A stretch of 64,000 nt of DNA from Takakia lepidozioides. Its lineage: Eukaryota; Streptophyta; Takakiopsida; Takakiales; Takakiaceae. The stretch spans positions 62,262,042-62,326,041 of the forward strand of contig CM060734.1 in the NCBI GenBank assembly GCA_030704615.1, in the 5' to 3' direction. The position numbers were made by a program, and so were the translations under genes. Positions 16,301-27,020 of the stretch are shown piece by piece. Numbering within the stretch: the stretch's first letter is position 1; each line of letters opens with the position of its first letter. The notes under the pieces are model-generated. The model was given only the letters and a program-made list of their open reading frames with translations, was not told where the DNA came from and searched no databases.

Positions 16301-18019
16301 CAGGTGCTGGAGCAAATCTTAGCAGTATTACTGCGGCTAGTGAAGGAGTTCAAATTACAGCATCAACATGAATATGCGGGTGATTTTTTCCAGTGTCGCA
16401 CCAGTGGTCAGATGTAGGTGAGATCAGATGGTACTGGGTAATTGGTCCCTCGGGGGTATGTCTTTGTTCCCATTATGCTTATGTGAGGCATGCTGGGGAT
16501 GACAGGATGGGATGAGGAAGGAATGGCTGTGCAAGCGATGCCAAACCATGAATACCAAGCTCAGGTCCTCTTGTCTTCTGCTGGAATTGACAGTTTGCTT
16601 TCTCTTGTGAAGTCAGTGCTCGCCGCACATCAACCCTACATCCAAACTGTGTCTCTGTGCCCAGTTTGAGGGAAATCTCAGGCTGAGTTCACGCCCTTAT
16701 TAAGCATGCGTGATTTGGTTGATCATCTAAGTAGTTTTCGTCTGTTGTGTTTATCTGTCTTGCTATGGAGCTTTGGGTTTCTTGTGCAGAGTGCTGGAGC
16801 ATCTGCTATTGTGGGACACATACACACAGGAATCTATGCCCGCCCTTCATAAAATCAGGTACTGAACTCAGTTACGCCAGCTTTCTGTTTGTGAAACTTG
16901 TCCCTCTCATGAATCTTTTTTTGTGGTTCCTCTCCCATGAGAAGAACTCCTCAATGCTTGACAAAAGGCACGACATGCCAAGACTCACACATGGAACCTG
17001 CAAATTTGTATGCTCTATTGTCTCTTGCTTCAGTTCAGTGGTGCTTACATAAGGTGATTGTTAATGATGTGAGAAATTCATTGTAGTGAAAATGCCTAAC
17101 ATGATTTACAGTTTGCCTGTCATGGAGAAGCCTAAGCCTCAGCTTTGGGATTGTGTTTGGTGAGTCTTCAAATAATATTGGCATGGTTTGTTCTTACTCG
17201 TAAGCATGCAATTTAAAGAAAAAAGATTATTGGTCAGCATTATGAGAAGAGGGGTGGCACAGGGCATATGTGGTGGAGGCCAATGAAGAGGCAACTGCAG
17301 CTTACAATCGAGCCGTGAGCTCTCCCTCTCTCTTTGTCTGAGGCATTCCACGGTTGTCTAATGCTAGAGGGGTTCCTTGCTTCTTGTCTTTTCTACTTCC
17401 CTTGGCCCCCTGGGCCTCCAATGTAGGTAGTAACTATCGTTTACTTTTTCTTTCATTCTGATGCCTTCAGCTGGTCGAGAGCTATCCTCTGCACTCAGAT
17501 TGTTATTCAACCACTAAGAGTTCAGGCTGTGGTATCTGATGTATTGACATAACAGTGTGTACTTCAATGAACATTTTTTAAGTGTGTACATATGGAGCTC
17601 AATCTGCAGGTGACCCGGTTGCGCGAATATCAAGGTGTGGATCAATACTTTGATGACATTGCCAGATGGTACCATGACCTGGTCACGGTAAGAATCAGAA
17701 AACCCATTGTTGCCTTTGCACTGCTAAGCACACAATCCTATTACTCACTGGCTCACTTCTATGTAAAGCAGTGGGAGGAGGGTAAAACTATGCCCACTTA
17801 CGGTGCAGAGGTCCCAGCTATATGGGTGCACATATAGTATTGAGCTATGCAGTAGCCATCAGCCACCAGCCATTGAGATGTGTAGCCAGGTGGTTTATGA
17901 ATATTTGATCTTTACATCTGGTTGTTTGACTGTTGCTGCAGAAGCTAGAGGGCATTCAGTGGACGATACGGAAGGTGGAAATGGACTTGAACACTGCCCA
18001 TGAGCACTCCCCTCTCTAA
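13389..18019 (+). CDS. AUG4: Augmin complex subunit 4 (13 exons)
   Basis: AUG4 (HAUS4 homologue) is a coiled-coil subunit of the augmin complex, which recruits gamma-tubulin to existing microtubules for branching nucleation in spindle and phragmoplast. Exons: 13389-13547 (LEQLERHCLAPDGSL), 14077-14124 (AREEMSREWLRYLE), 14229-14354, 14766-15107 (RLRLPLLSKDG, then NRFLGVTP), 15511-15610, 15762-15807, 15971-16064 (LLEDLYAADRKFSEYYN), 16304-16375, 16506-16564 (EWLCKRCQTMN), 16790-16858, 17263-17314, 17610-17687 (VTRLREYQGVDQYFDDIA), 17942-18019 (QWTIRKVEMDLN, stop). All phases agree if intron 8 uses a GC donor at 16376. About 440 codons, close to the usual plant length. No in-frame stop is seen. 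No ATG is visible in frame upstream of exon 1, so the start is unresolved. Confidence 0.88.
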
Positions 18020-18042
18020 TAGGTGAAGACAACACCTCCAGA

Positions 18043-18731
18043 TGTTCCATAATCACTTTGATGCGCGCGCCTAACTTCCAAACTGGCCGGCGGGCCAACT
18101 CGGAGCTTCGGTTGCTCACCGGGACATAACGGTTCCCCTTTTGCTCTTCCACAAGATCCTCTCTCAATTTGGGGCTAGTGGAAATTTCCTTTGGTTGATG
18201 GCAGTCCGGAACAGCTCCCCACACTTTGGTCGCTTTCCGACTCGCACGCTTACTCATTAGTTTTTGGTGACCAACGGGCTTGCACTGTTATCGGAGTTAC
18301 TACTCTCTATATATATTTCTGTGACTGTCCACGGGGGTTTCACAAACAACCATGTCATTTTATGGCGAACCACCACGAAAATCCTCGACCCCCGGTGATG
18401 AGTCGCGGTGAGTCTTGGCCCACCCACCACGGCCCTTTTGGATCGTGATGAGTCCCAAGACTCCTCACGACTCCCACCACAAGGTCTCCACCCCATGGTG
18501 AGTTCTATGTCATCCCCACTAAGACCCACTAAGCTGCCGCCACCCCTCGTGGAGCCACCCCACCGCAACTCGGTGTGCGGGGCCCCACCTAGTGAGCGTC
18601 TCGGCCTCCTTGAGTGCCTTGGGCACTCAAGGGTGCTTCAGCCCCCGTACCCATTCTTGCCACTGCCCCCACCAGAGGGGAAGCCCCCCTTGTGTCCCGA
18701 CCTCCTGCCCTCAAGGTAAAGGGCCGCGACA
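18043..18731 (-). repeat. Solo LTR related to element A
   Basis: On the - strand it starts TGTCGCGGCCC (18731) and follows the element A LTR along its length, including the TATA-like region and the GCGCGCGCATCAAAG block. It then ends ...GGAACA at 18043 rather than GCGCGACA. No internal element sequence flanks it: AUG4 lies on one side and tandem repeats on the other, so it is a solo LTR, the usual product of LTR-LTR recombination. I see no clear 5-bp target duplication. It begins only 23 bp after the AUG4 stop and may therefore supply 3'UTR or polyadenylation sequence for that gene. Confidence 0.85.
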
Positions 18732-19089
18732 GCAAGGATGACCAGTCACATTAAACCGGCCCACCAATTTTGCTAATATACCATGCACATGTACGGCATC
18801 TGTCAATTTCAATTGCATGAAAAATGTTTTTTTCACATTCACACTCATGTAGTGGGGAAGAAGTACTTCACCCTGTAAACAAATTTACAATGGTGTCATA
18901 TTTGGTCATGATGTATATGCGGGTATTTGCAATGAACTCCGAAAGCTGGAGAACAAGGAAAATTGATGTCAACGAATAAGTTATAACGAGTTATGAACGG
19001 TTGTCTACCAAACAAATCTCGCCTGGTCCCTATGTATTTCATAATCATTTCGTAAAATCTATGATGTTTTTCTACGAACGTATCCACAA

Positions 19090-19500
19090 AGTTCTCAAAG
19101 CACAAAATAATTTCGATTGATCTCATATTACATTGGCACGTATCAGAGGGTACATTGTACGCACTGGCAAAATTTCAAAGCGAACGAAAATCATTTGGAT
19201 TGGCAACCATCCGTTGGCCCATTGAACGAATTTTGATTGATCTCATATTACTCTGGGGTCTCTTACATGACACATTGAACATAGTGGTCAAGTCTCAAAG
19301 CGAACCAAAATCATTTCGATGGCCAACCATCCATTGAGCCATTGAATGAATTTCGATTGATCTGATATTAGTTCGGGACCTGTGAGAAGGTGTCTCGAAC
19401 GTACTGACAAAGTTTGGAAGCAAACAAAAATGATTTGGATGGGCAACCATCCGTTCATCCGTTGAATGTATTCCGTTGGATCTGCTATTGCTTTGAGACC
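19090..19500. repeat. 120-bp tandem repeat, block 1
   Basis: Successive units are spaced exactly 120 bp (the word AAAGCGAACNAAAATCATTT and its variants at about 19177, 19297 and 19417). Shared words include GGCAACCATCCGTTG and GAATTTCGATTGATCT. A decayed further unit is visible near 19580-19630. The unit has no open frame conserved between copies, so it looks like satellite or minisatellite DNA. Confidence 0.88.
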
Positions 19501-20079
19501 TATTGGACTATGTTTCGCGTGCTCATAATTTTTTTTTTCATTCTGTTTTTTAATGGGGCGTGTAGTGTAGCCATATGCAACATGTGTGCCAAATTTGGGA
19601 GCGGTCAAAATTCATTTGGACCCAAAACCACAGTTTCTTCCCTGTTTTCCACTCTTAACTTGATTTGTGTTCTACTTCATGCACTCTTCATGTAGAGTTC
19701 TGCAATAGTGAGCGAAGAGAACATTTTTTTCGGAGAGCATTTTTTATAGGTCCAAATTTTGGCAGGGGAGTAGCGGTAGGATGCTGGAAGCCGCAGAACA
19801 AAATTGAGCCAAAAACAAAATCGATACGTGCCAGAAATCCCCAATGAAAGGCAGTGCAAACTTATTTATTGGCTTAAAATAAATTTAAATTCAATTAAAT
19901 TGTGGAATGGCTTGAGGAGGAAGCGCGTCGATGGGGAGGCAAATGATTTATTCATCTGTTGTGTCTCCGTACACATGTTCAAGCACATGCGGGCAAAAGA
20001 GGGGCTTCAACCACATCCGTTCAATGGGTGCAATAGTCGTGCACGCATTGCAAGATTTTTTTTTCGCATTGAACAAAAA
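19501..20079. other. Spacer between tandem repeat blocks
   Basis: AT-rich, with no gene recognised. It holds one degenerate relative of the 120-bp unit (about 19580-19630). It is also part of a larger repeat, because the unit series before and after it recur in the same order about 1009 bp apart. Confidence 0.45.
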
Positions 20080-20520
20080 CCAGATGACAAATGAACGCCT
20101 CACTGGACAATCGAATGAATTTCAATTGATCTCGTATTACACTGGGACGTATCAGAGGGTACATTGAACACATTGGCCAAGTTTCGAAGCGAACGAAAAT
20201 CATTTGGATGGGCAACCATCCGTTGGCCCATTGAATGAATTTCGATTGATCTCATATTACTCTGGGGCCTCTTACATGGCACATTGAACATAGTGGCCAA
20301 GTCTCAAAGCGAACCAAAATCATTTCGATGGCCAACCATCCGTTGAGCCATCGAATGAATTTCGATTGATCTGATATTAGTCCGAGAGCTGATACATGAT
20401 ATGTTGAACATAGTGGCAAAGATTGAAAGCAAACGAAAATCATTTGGATGGACAACCATTCAATCGCCTATTGAATGAATGGGGTTTCGTCTTCGATTAT
20501 ACTGGGACCTGTTACATGAT
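20080..20520. repeat. 120-bp tandem repeat, block 2
   Basis: Three units, again exactly 120 bp apart (about 20186, 20306 and 20426). The variant types appear in the same order as in block 1 (for example the second unit in each block has CGAACCAAAATCATTTCGATGG). The two blocks therefore form a higher-order duplication of about 1009 bp. Confidence 0.88.
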
Positions 20521-20580
20521 ATGCCGTTTGAAGCTCTTTTTGTAGTGTCTCATGCCTCGTAATGTGGTTTGGACTTGATC

Positions 20581-21571
20581 ATGGAGGCAAATGATTCAGC
20601 GCTCCCTCTGAGGCTATCAAATTTGTTGATTGCCGATGTTGAAACTCCAGTATCAGAGCAGGACGTATCCATATTTGTGGGTTATTGTTTTAAGACGGTA
20701 TTCTCCTTGTATGACCGGTACTGCCAACCTGCTTTGAATGCCAAGCTTTTGTTCAATACTTTTGAAAAGAAGACATATACTTATTACACCGAAACTATTG
20801 GAAAACTGCTGAGGCCTGACATGCTTGGAATTGCCGGTGGATGCACTTTTCTGGTTGGTGAGGACAAGCTGGCCGGCTTAGCTGCTGCTGAAGAGGATAT
20901 TTTGAGAAAGATGAGGCCACTTAGTGCGACGTTTTATGGGGACATTCAATTCATTCTCGGCTATATCGCAGCAGGCACAGACTTCCAATGGGTTTATATC
21001 AACAAGGATGGAAAGACGGCAGCTCGAATCAAGCCATGTCTTAATGTCAATGAAGCTTTATGACCGCCTCTTGTTGTTAGTCAGCCTTGGCAATGCCTAT
21101 GAGATCATGAAGAAGATGGTGGAGTCAATCCCGGAAGTGCCAGGCCGGCGGGCAATGTTTTCTGAAGAAGCATGTGGGGATATGACGATATACTTTCTGC
21201 CGAGCAGTGTTCAGAAGGCAATAAGGAACTTCCCAATGTATTGTATTGAGAAAAGGACCACTTTTGAACCGATTCGGTGGGCCTACAATGTTGCATGAGG
21301 GGTCCCTTCTCTTCTGCAGGTAATTTCAGATCCTGAAATGGATCGTAGAGGTACTTATAATATTGAGATCAGTCCGCTGGGCTACTCCCCGATGTTGAGG
21401 TCGGAGAACGATATGAAGCTGTTGGCTCGGGACGTGTTAAAGGCTTTGTCTGTCCTGCATGCGGTAAACCTCGTCCATAGGGATATCTGGTTGCCCAATA
21501 TAGTGCAGGTTTCAGCGGAGGGGTTCATGCTCATAGACCTTGAAACGGTAGCTGAATCTCCATTCCTCTGA
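20581..21571 (+). pseudogene. REase-like/protein kinase fusion gene, 5' part, broken
   Basis: The first frame (ATG 20581) carries an N-terminal domain with RPDMLGIAGGC followed by FLVGEDK. This fits the P-D...E-x-K pattern of the restriction-endonuclease-like superfamily seen at the front of many eukaryotic kinase-like effectors (family resemblance, not proven). A one-base insertion near 21060 shifts the frame. The second frame (about 21063-21298) and a third (about 21320-21571) continue into a kinase domain, with the catalytic loop LVHRDIWLPNIV and LIDLE in place of DFG. The ORF stops at 21569-21571, exactly where a perfect hairpin begins, and the C-lobe is missing. It is a paralogue of the - strand gene at 24345-27020. 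Confidence 0.65.
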
Positions 21572-21602
21572 GCAGTACCGACATAGCGGTACTGCTCAGA
21601 GG
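21565..21602. repeat. Perfect 16-bp inverted repeat with 6-nt loop
   Basis: CCTCTGAGCAGTACCG, loop ACATAG, then the exact reverse complement. It overlaps the stop codon that ends the kinase reading frame and marks the point where kinase homology is lost. It could be a scar of fold-back DNA repair or a transcribed hairpin. Confidence 0.95.
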
Positions 21603-23690
21603 TTTATTAGCAGTCTATGTCTAAGCAGTGGACTGCAGTGGAGGCATTGAAAGATGCTTGGTTATCTCCTGTACAAATTACATGAAACTGTAGAGGCTGA
21701 CTCCATTGGCTACACCTGAAGTTATTTGGTAAAATGCGGGAGGCTAAAAGAAAGGTTTTCTTATACAGGGAGAGTCCCTTGATCTGGCAGCTCGCTGGTT
21801 ATCTCATTTCCCCCCTGAATATCCAACTTTTGAAAAGTGGTGGTGAAGCTGTATATATTATAAAACTTTTGATCCAGACAAAATTGGTGTAGAAAGATTT
21901 TGGGTTTTCTTGTCGCATCACCAGCAGTGAAGATGGCAAGAGAGAGCGTGCACAGCTGAAAGCTGTGTTGGGACAGTTTTCTGGTTTTCCTTGGTCCCGT
22001 TTTAATGGAGACAAAACCGGCCAGCTTTCTGACAGGGGGGCGACGAGGCACTCTAGAAAGGCGCACTCTGATTGAGTCATGTATAGTCTGCTGAGTATTG
22101 CTACAAAGAACTGAGCTCTATGATCCGCGATGGTCTTGTATAGGCAGGAATTTATTTCTGGTAATTGCTTACACTGATACATTCGTATTTGGTAAACTGT
22201 ACGGTGACAGTTCAGTACATGTAAGAGATATACACAAAGATCTTTAACCCTTGAGTGCCCTGAGCTGTTTTGGAGAAACCGAAGTTTCTTAGAGCATAAT
22301 TTTGGCATGTTCTCTTAGTTACTCATTGTGCAAGTTTTTGGTGCAGGATTCTAGGGACTCTGGGCAATTCTTGGTCAGTTCTACTCATTTATGTTTCTAC
22401 CCTTGTCTACTTTTACAGGCTAAGGGAGTCCGGCTCTTGCACCAAGTCAAGTTGAAGACTAAATTTCATTAAGTTCCTTCAACATGATTTGAGGGCCATC
22501 ATTCACTTTTCCCGATTGTGGTTTCACATCCTTGGGCATTGTTGGTCCAATGAGAAAGCCTAAAATTTGTAAGGTCAATTATAGAAATTGTATCAATCTA
22601 CTGCTGCTTATACTTGGCATGGTTAATACATGCAATAAGCTTCTGAACCTCTCCACATGCCTTGAACTTTGGGGTTCGAATTTGTGAGTTGGGCTATTTA
22701 TCAGAGTGTCCTTTACAAATATTATCTTGTTTGGTGCGACTGATGGATTACCTTTAAGTAGACACTTGTAGGGGTTGGCTTGTTAGTTCCTCCCTGTTAG
22801 AGTTTCAAGAAATCGTGTTCTGATTCATTATAGATTTTAATCTAAACAAACCACCAGAGTCCTCAAAAGTTTTAGGGTTTAGGGTACTTCACCCTAAACC
22901 CCCCATTTCGATTCAGCATTGAAGCAATATCTTTGTTTTTCGCAAACTTAGTGAAATTTTTAGCATTTGAAATTTATAGCATGAAACAACGTTGTTGTCA
23001 AATTGAAAAGTACTGCTCTGTAAACAGCCTCTGGTTTCATATAGAGTGAAGTGCCTTTCTCTTTTCTTGTTTTGTTCCGAGGAATAATAATGACACATCA
23101 ACAAAAATGAATACTTTGTTTACTCGAGCGAAAACTGAAACGGAAGTTTTAGTTTTGTCTTTATCACATCTACTTTATCTGATGGAAAGCTAAGCTTGAA
23201 GAGTGAACTGTGAGTTCAACATGGAATCACAATTACACGGGAAGCTCAGAAACAGGGATGTTCTCAGAATTGGTGAAACCACCTATGCAGTTGCGGAGGT
23301 CAAATCCTGCCTCAATGGCAACATTCAACACGACGTGCCGGACAACAAGATAAGAGTGCATCAAGGGATTGCTGACTCGAATTTGAAATCATGGAGTCAC
23401 TAACTGAGGCTGTCATGGCCAAGGCCATCTGCAGAGTCCAAAAATTCCAGTAAGGCCAACAAAGACATCTCCTAAACATTAAGAAAAACAGTGCTGTCAT
23501 TGTACTGTACAGATCTATTGGACCTTGACCAGGTACAAGAATCTCTGGTTCATTCTCCTAGAGTACATGATGGCAGAATGAGGTTCATGGGTTTCCAAAA
23601 ATTAAACCCCAACACTTGTCTCCAAGAACTAAGTTCTTTGTAGCAACATTCTGCACATATCAATATTCAGTGTACACGCCCAGCAGGGAT
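21603..23690. other. Intergenic, no convincing gene
   Basis: Only short ORFs occur. A short + frame at 23203-23403 includes YAVAEVKSCLNG, which has an E-x-K word like the kinase-family N-terminal domain, but it is too short to assign. A hairpin made of telomere-like repeats lies at 22877-22899. Confidence 0.4.
22877..22899. repeat. Inverted telomere-like repeat
   Basis: GTTTAGGGT, loop ACTTC, ACCCTAAAC form a perfect 9-bp hairpin of plant-type TTTAGGG words, preceded by another TTTAGGG copy. It is an interstitial telomere-like motif. Confidence 0.85.
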
Positions 23691-23699
23691 GCCCTCCCT

Positions 23700-23960
23700 A
23701 TGAGCAAGATCGCCGAGTTTCTGCACATGTTCCAACATGACTTCCAGTTGCACAGACTCTCTCTTGCGATCTTCAGTACTGGTGATGGGTCATGAAATAC
23801 CAAAATCGATCAAACAAACACCTTAATGCCCCCTAAAATCAACCAAGATATTAGGGCATCGAATGTCCCCATGAAGAAGTGCACAGCAGCAAGTGCATTA
23901 ACAGTCGCTTCCACCACCTCTAGTCAAAACTCCTGCAAACGACACATCCAACATATTAGA
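23700..23960 (-). pseudogene. Kinase catalytic-loop fragment
   Basis: On the - strand ATVNALAAVH is followed, after a one-base shift, by LLHGDIRCPNILVDF (catalytic loop, HGD in place of HRD). After an in-frame TAA comes GVCLIDFG, the activation-loop start with a canonical DFG. This is the middle piece of a kinase of the same family as its neighbours. It lies downstream of the C-lobe fragment at 24345-24582, so the pieces are out of their normal order. It is either a second decayed copy or a rearranged part of the same gene. Confidence 0.6.
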
Positions 23961-24344
23961 CAACCACTTTGCTACAAGCTTAAGCAAGAACCGCAGACTC
24001 AAATAAGCGGGATGCCCAGCTCAGAGCAGACAACTCTTTCGCCTTTTACCAAGAATTACAGTGCAATCAGAATGAATTCCAACAGCTCCAGTTTTCTGGG
24101 ATTCCCTCTCATTTGGCCAGCAACAATTCTTTATAGTCTATTTGATTAGATCATCTAGAATTATGTGAAAAAATGGAGGTGCCATAAAACAGTGTACAAA
24201 AGGTCAATCAGAGAATATAGGTTAAAGAGAATCCAATTGCAGATTTAAGAGCCTCAAACATGTAGCAACTAAGGACAAGGTTTTACCAACTTGCACAAAC
24301 ATCAGCAAACATCAGCAAACATCAAGGTCACAAAATGAGAGATG

Positions 24345-27020
24345 AATTAGGATAAACCCACAGCATGAGCTCTGATAGCCAAGGATGTTGTAATGCCTGT
24401 GATGAACTGAGTTGTTTGTCAGTGAGCTTCCTTATAAAGTCTTCAGCATGTGCTGTCCTTGCAACGGGGATATACTCATCCAGGAGTTTGCCAACACTAT
24501 ACATGTCTGAAAAGGGCGTATACTGGTTGCCCTCATACATCTCCGGATACCAGGCTGAGAAAGGCTGAAATCCATCAAACAATTTGATAGAATAAATTTC
24601 AATTCCCCATAAAACATCGGATTAAGCGACCTCATCTTAGAACGAAGATCGCCTTCAGCTGCATGCAAGTTGTCAACCTTGTCTTCACCTACTAGGAAGG
24701 TGCATCCAAAGGCTATGCCAATCGTATCAGGCCTTGTCCTGTGTGCAGTAGTTTGGGAGAAACTGCACCACGCCCTTTCAGTAGAATTGAACGAAAACGT
24801 GACCTTAAAACCGGCCACATATTGCTTGAAAACGCCAAAGAACTCTTGCAAGCCGCCGCATGCAACGAGGAACGATGTTTGTATCTCGGTGACTATCTCC
24901 TCAAGTTGGCGCAATAGGAAGGCTCCCACTAAACAAGGAAGTCTTGAACCATCTGTCTCGATTAAAACATTCGCCGCCAACTCGGGCATTGTTGCTGATA
25001 CATACTCGTAGGTCTGCGGCGTTACAGGAAGCTTCCGATGCTGCTCAGGGAACAATACCTTTTCAAGACCGGCCTTATTTTGGGGGAGCTCAGGTAGCTG
25101 TGGGAGCAGCATGTACCTAATCCAAGCTTCGGAACGATCTTTGCGGTAACCTGCTTGAGATGTATCACAAACAACAGCAACAAAATGACTCAGAATAACA
25201 ATAGAAGTGGATGCAAGGACGGCAAGCACTCACAAGTGAACGACCAAAATGACGGTCAACTACCAGAATATCAAGGCAGAAGTTACCACGATCCGGTGAC
25301 AAACGAACCCCTAACTATCAGCAAACTCAGGCCACAGGACCCTAAGAATCTCAAACCACCACAAGGCAACTCGTTACTCTAGCTAATCATTGTCCAGACA
25401 AACTCCAGAAACAGAACCTAAGTATCAAGAACTCCACAAATACTCGATGCAACAAATAAAGACAACCCTAGGCACTCATGAGAAATGAGGGGTTTGAATG
25501 ATACTACTCATATTTGCAGCCACGCATCAAACAAACCCTAGCTATGAAAAGAATCAAGAAAAGATCCCAGCATCAGCAACCTAGGTGCCAAGAATCTACA
25601 CAACCCCTGAATTACACCAAACGGGACGTTGGGGATTTAGGGGACCCTGCGGGAGTAAACATAACCTACGGGACAAACAGCTCCAGTAAGTACAAGAAGA
25701 CATACCCTACAACCCTTGCTACGAAAGCCTTGCAAAAATTTATGGAGTGAAGGCAAGTGGAGCTTCTGCCTGCCTTCACAAAGTTTGCAAAGCTTTCAAT
25801 AATTCAAATGTGCCTGCCCATCATCAGAATTGCAGACATAAAAACAAACGGGCTCAGACTGCCCTAGGCAACCCATCGACATTCACCAGACTCTCTCCAT
25901 GACGCACTATCTGACACCCTAGCTAATGGGTGAACACTGTCACAGAAGGTTCTGCAGCCAAGGCGGTTTTGGTTAACTCACATAAGTCACCAACAACCAC
26001 ATTCTGTCATCGACCAATTAACAGCTCAACACATGCGCACAATTTCGGCTAGAGCTTTCTATCTTCTGAAGATGGTACTCAAGAAATCGTAAAGGTTTGA
26101 ACAACACTACTGATTTGCAGGTCACATGCATCAAAGTACTGAAGAGAGAACAGAAACTCATTCTTCACACATTGGTAGCAAACCCTACAAACTTACACTC
26201 ACCAGACTCCCTCCTTGACGCACTATCTGACACCCTAAACCATCAACCATGGTTTCCATAACCAACAATCCCACAAAGAAAGTAGGCTGCGAAGACAGAC
26301 ACAACACCGTTCAACCAAGAAGCAAGAGACATAACAAAAATCAGATGAAGATTTGAAACCCTAACCCTGTACATACTCTTGGGATGCCATTGAGCCCGTC
26401 CAAAACTGTTTCGGTTATGGTTATGGATGCAAAAAAACCAATACGGCAATCACTCACAAGTGAACTACCAAAATGACGGTTTAGAGTTAGGGTTTCAGGC
26501 CACACAACACTTTAAACCTGCCATCATCTGCCGCAATCTGACCGACCACTGCGCTTCAAGAGATTCAGAAGGGCTTGCCCTCTGACCTCGCACGAAAAGT
26601 GCCCACAAAGGTTCACGGCCAGACATTTCCAAGAAGCAGTGCAATTCATATAATCCTTGTGAAAACCCTTACTCCAAAACGAGTGTGTCGGCAACCAGAA
26701 TTCCACATACAAATAACAAACAACCGTGAATAAGAATGGAGCAAAAAGACATCTATCCAATAAAGCGGCAAAGAGTCTACAAAACCTATCCAATAAAGCA
26801 GCTGGGAGTGAAACATACCAGGAGCAGGAACAGGAGCTGGTAGGAATGCCTGCTTCAGGAGTGCGACAATCGCAACATCTGTCCAACGTGGGGGGAAGTA
26901 GCGCTCTGGTTTCCCACCCACATCCTCATAGCTCATAAGACGCCCAAGTATAACGCCCCTTTCCTCCTCAGAAAGTCCAGGCAGAGTCCCGAGTTTGTCC
27001 ACCCAGCCAACCTGCACCAT
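24345..27020 (-). pseudogene. REase-like/protein kinase fusion gene, internal deletion
   Basis: Exon 1 (27020 to 26819) encodes MVQVGWVDKLG... with YFPPRWTDVAIVALLKQAF. A GT donor at 26818 and an AG before 25150 give an in-phase junction (APG/YRKDR) across a 1.67-kb intron. Exon 2 (25150 to about 24620) has RPDTIGIAFGC then FLVGEDK, the same P-D...E-x-K signature as the + strand paralogue at 20581. It ends at MFYGELKFIL. The reading frame then jumps to a kinase C-lobe piece (about 24582-24345: WYPEMYEGNQYTPFSDMYSVG, then a LQHPWL end), so the catalytic loop and DFG are missing. Probably non-functional. Function of the family here is unknown; related kinase fusions are known as secreted or intranuclear effectors in other eukaryotes. 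Confidence 0.6.
25150..26819. repeat. Intron with internal duplications
   Basis: Within the intron of the - strand kinase gene, the phrase CACCAGACTCYCTCC...GACGCACTATCTGACACC occurs at about 25884 and 26200. The phrase CACTCACAAGTGAAC.ACCAAAATGACGG occurs at about 25229 and 26453. Separate local duplications have therefore enlarged the intron. Confidence 0.7.

Noticed and set aside
19090-20520. CRISPR-like array
   Set aside because: Units are 120 bp and repeat along their whole length with no unique spacers; the window is eukaryotic.
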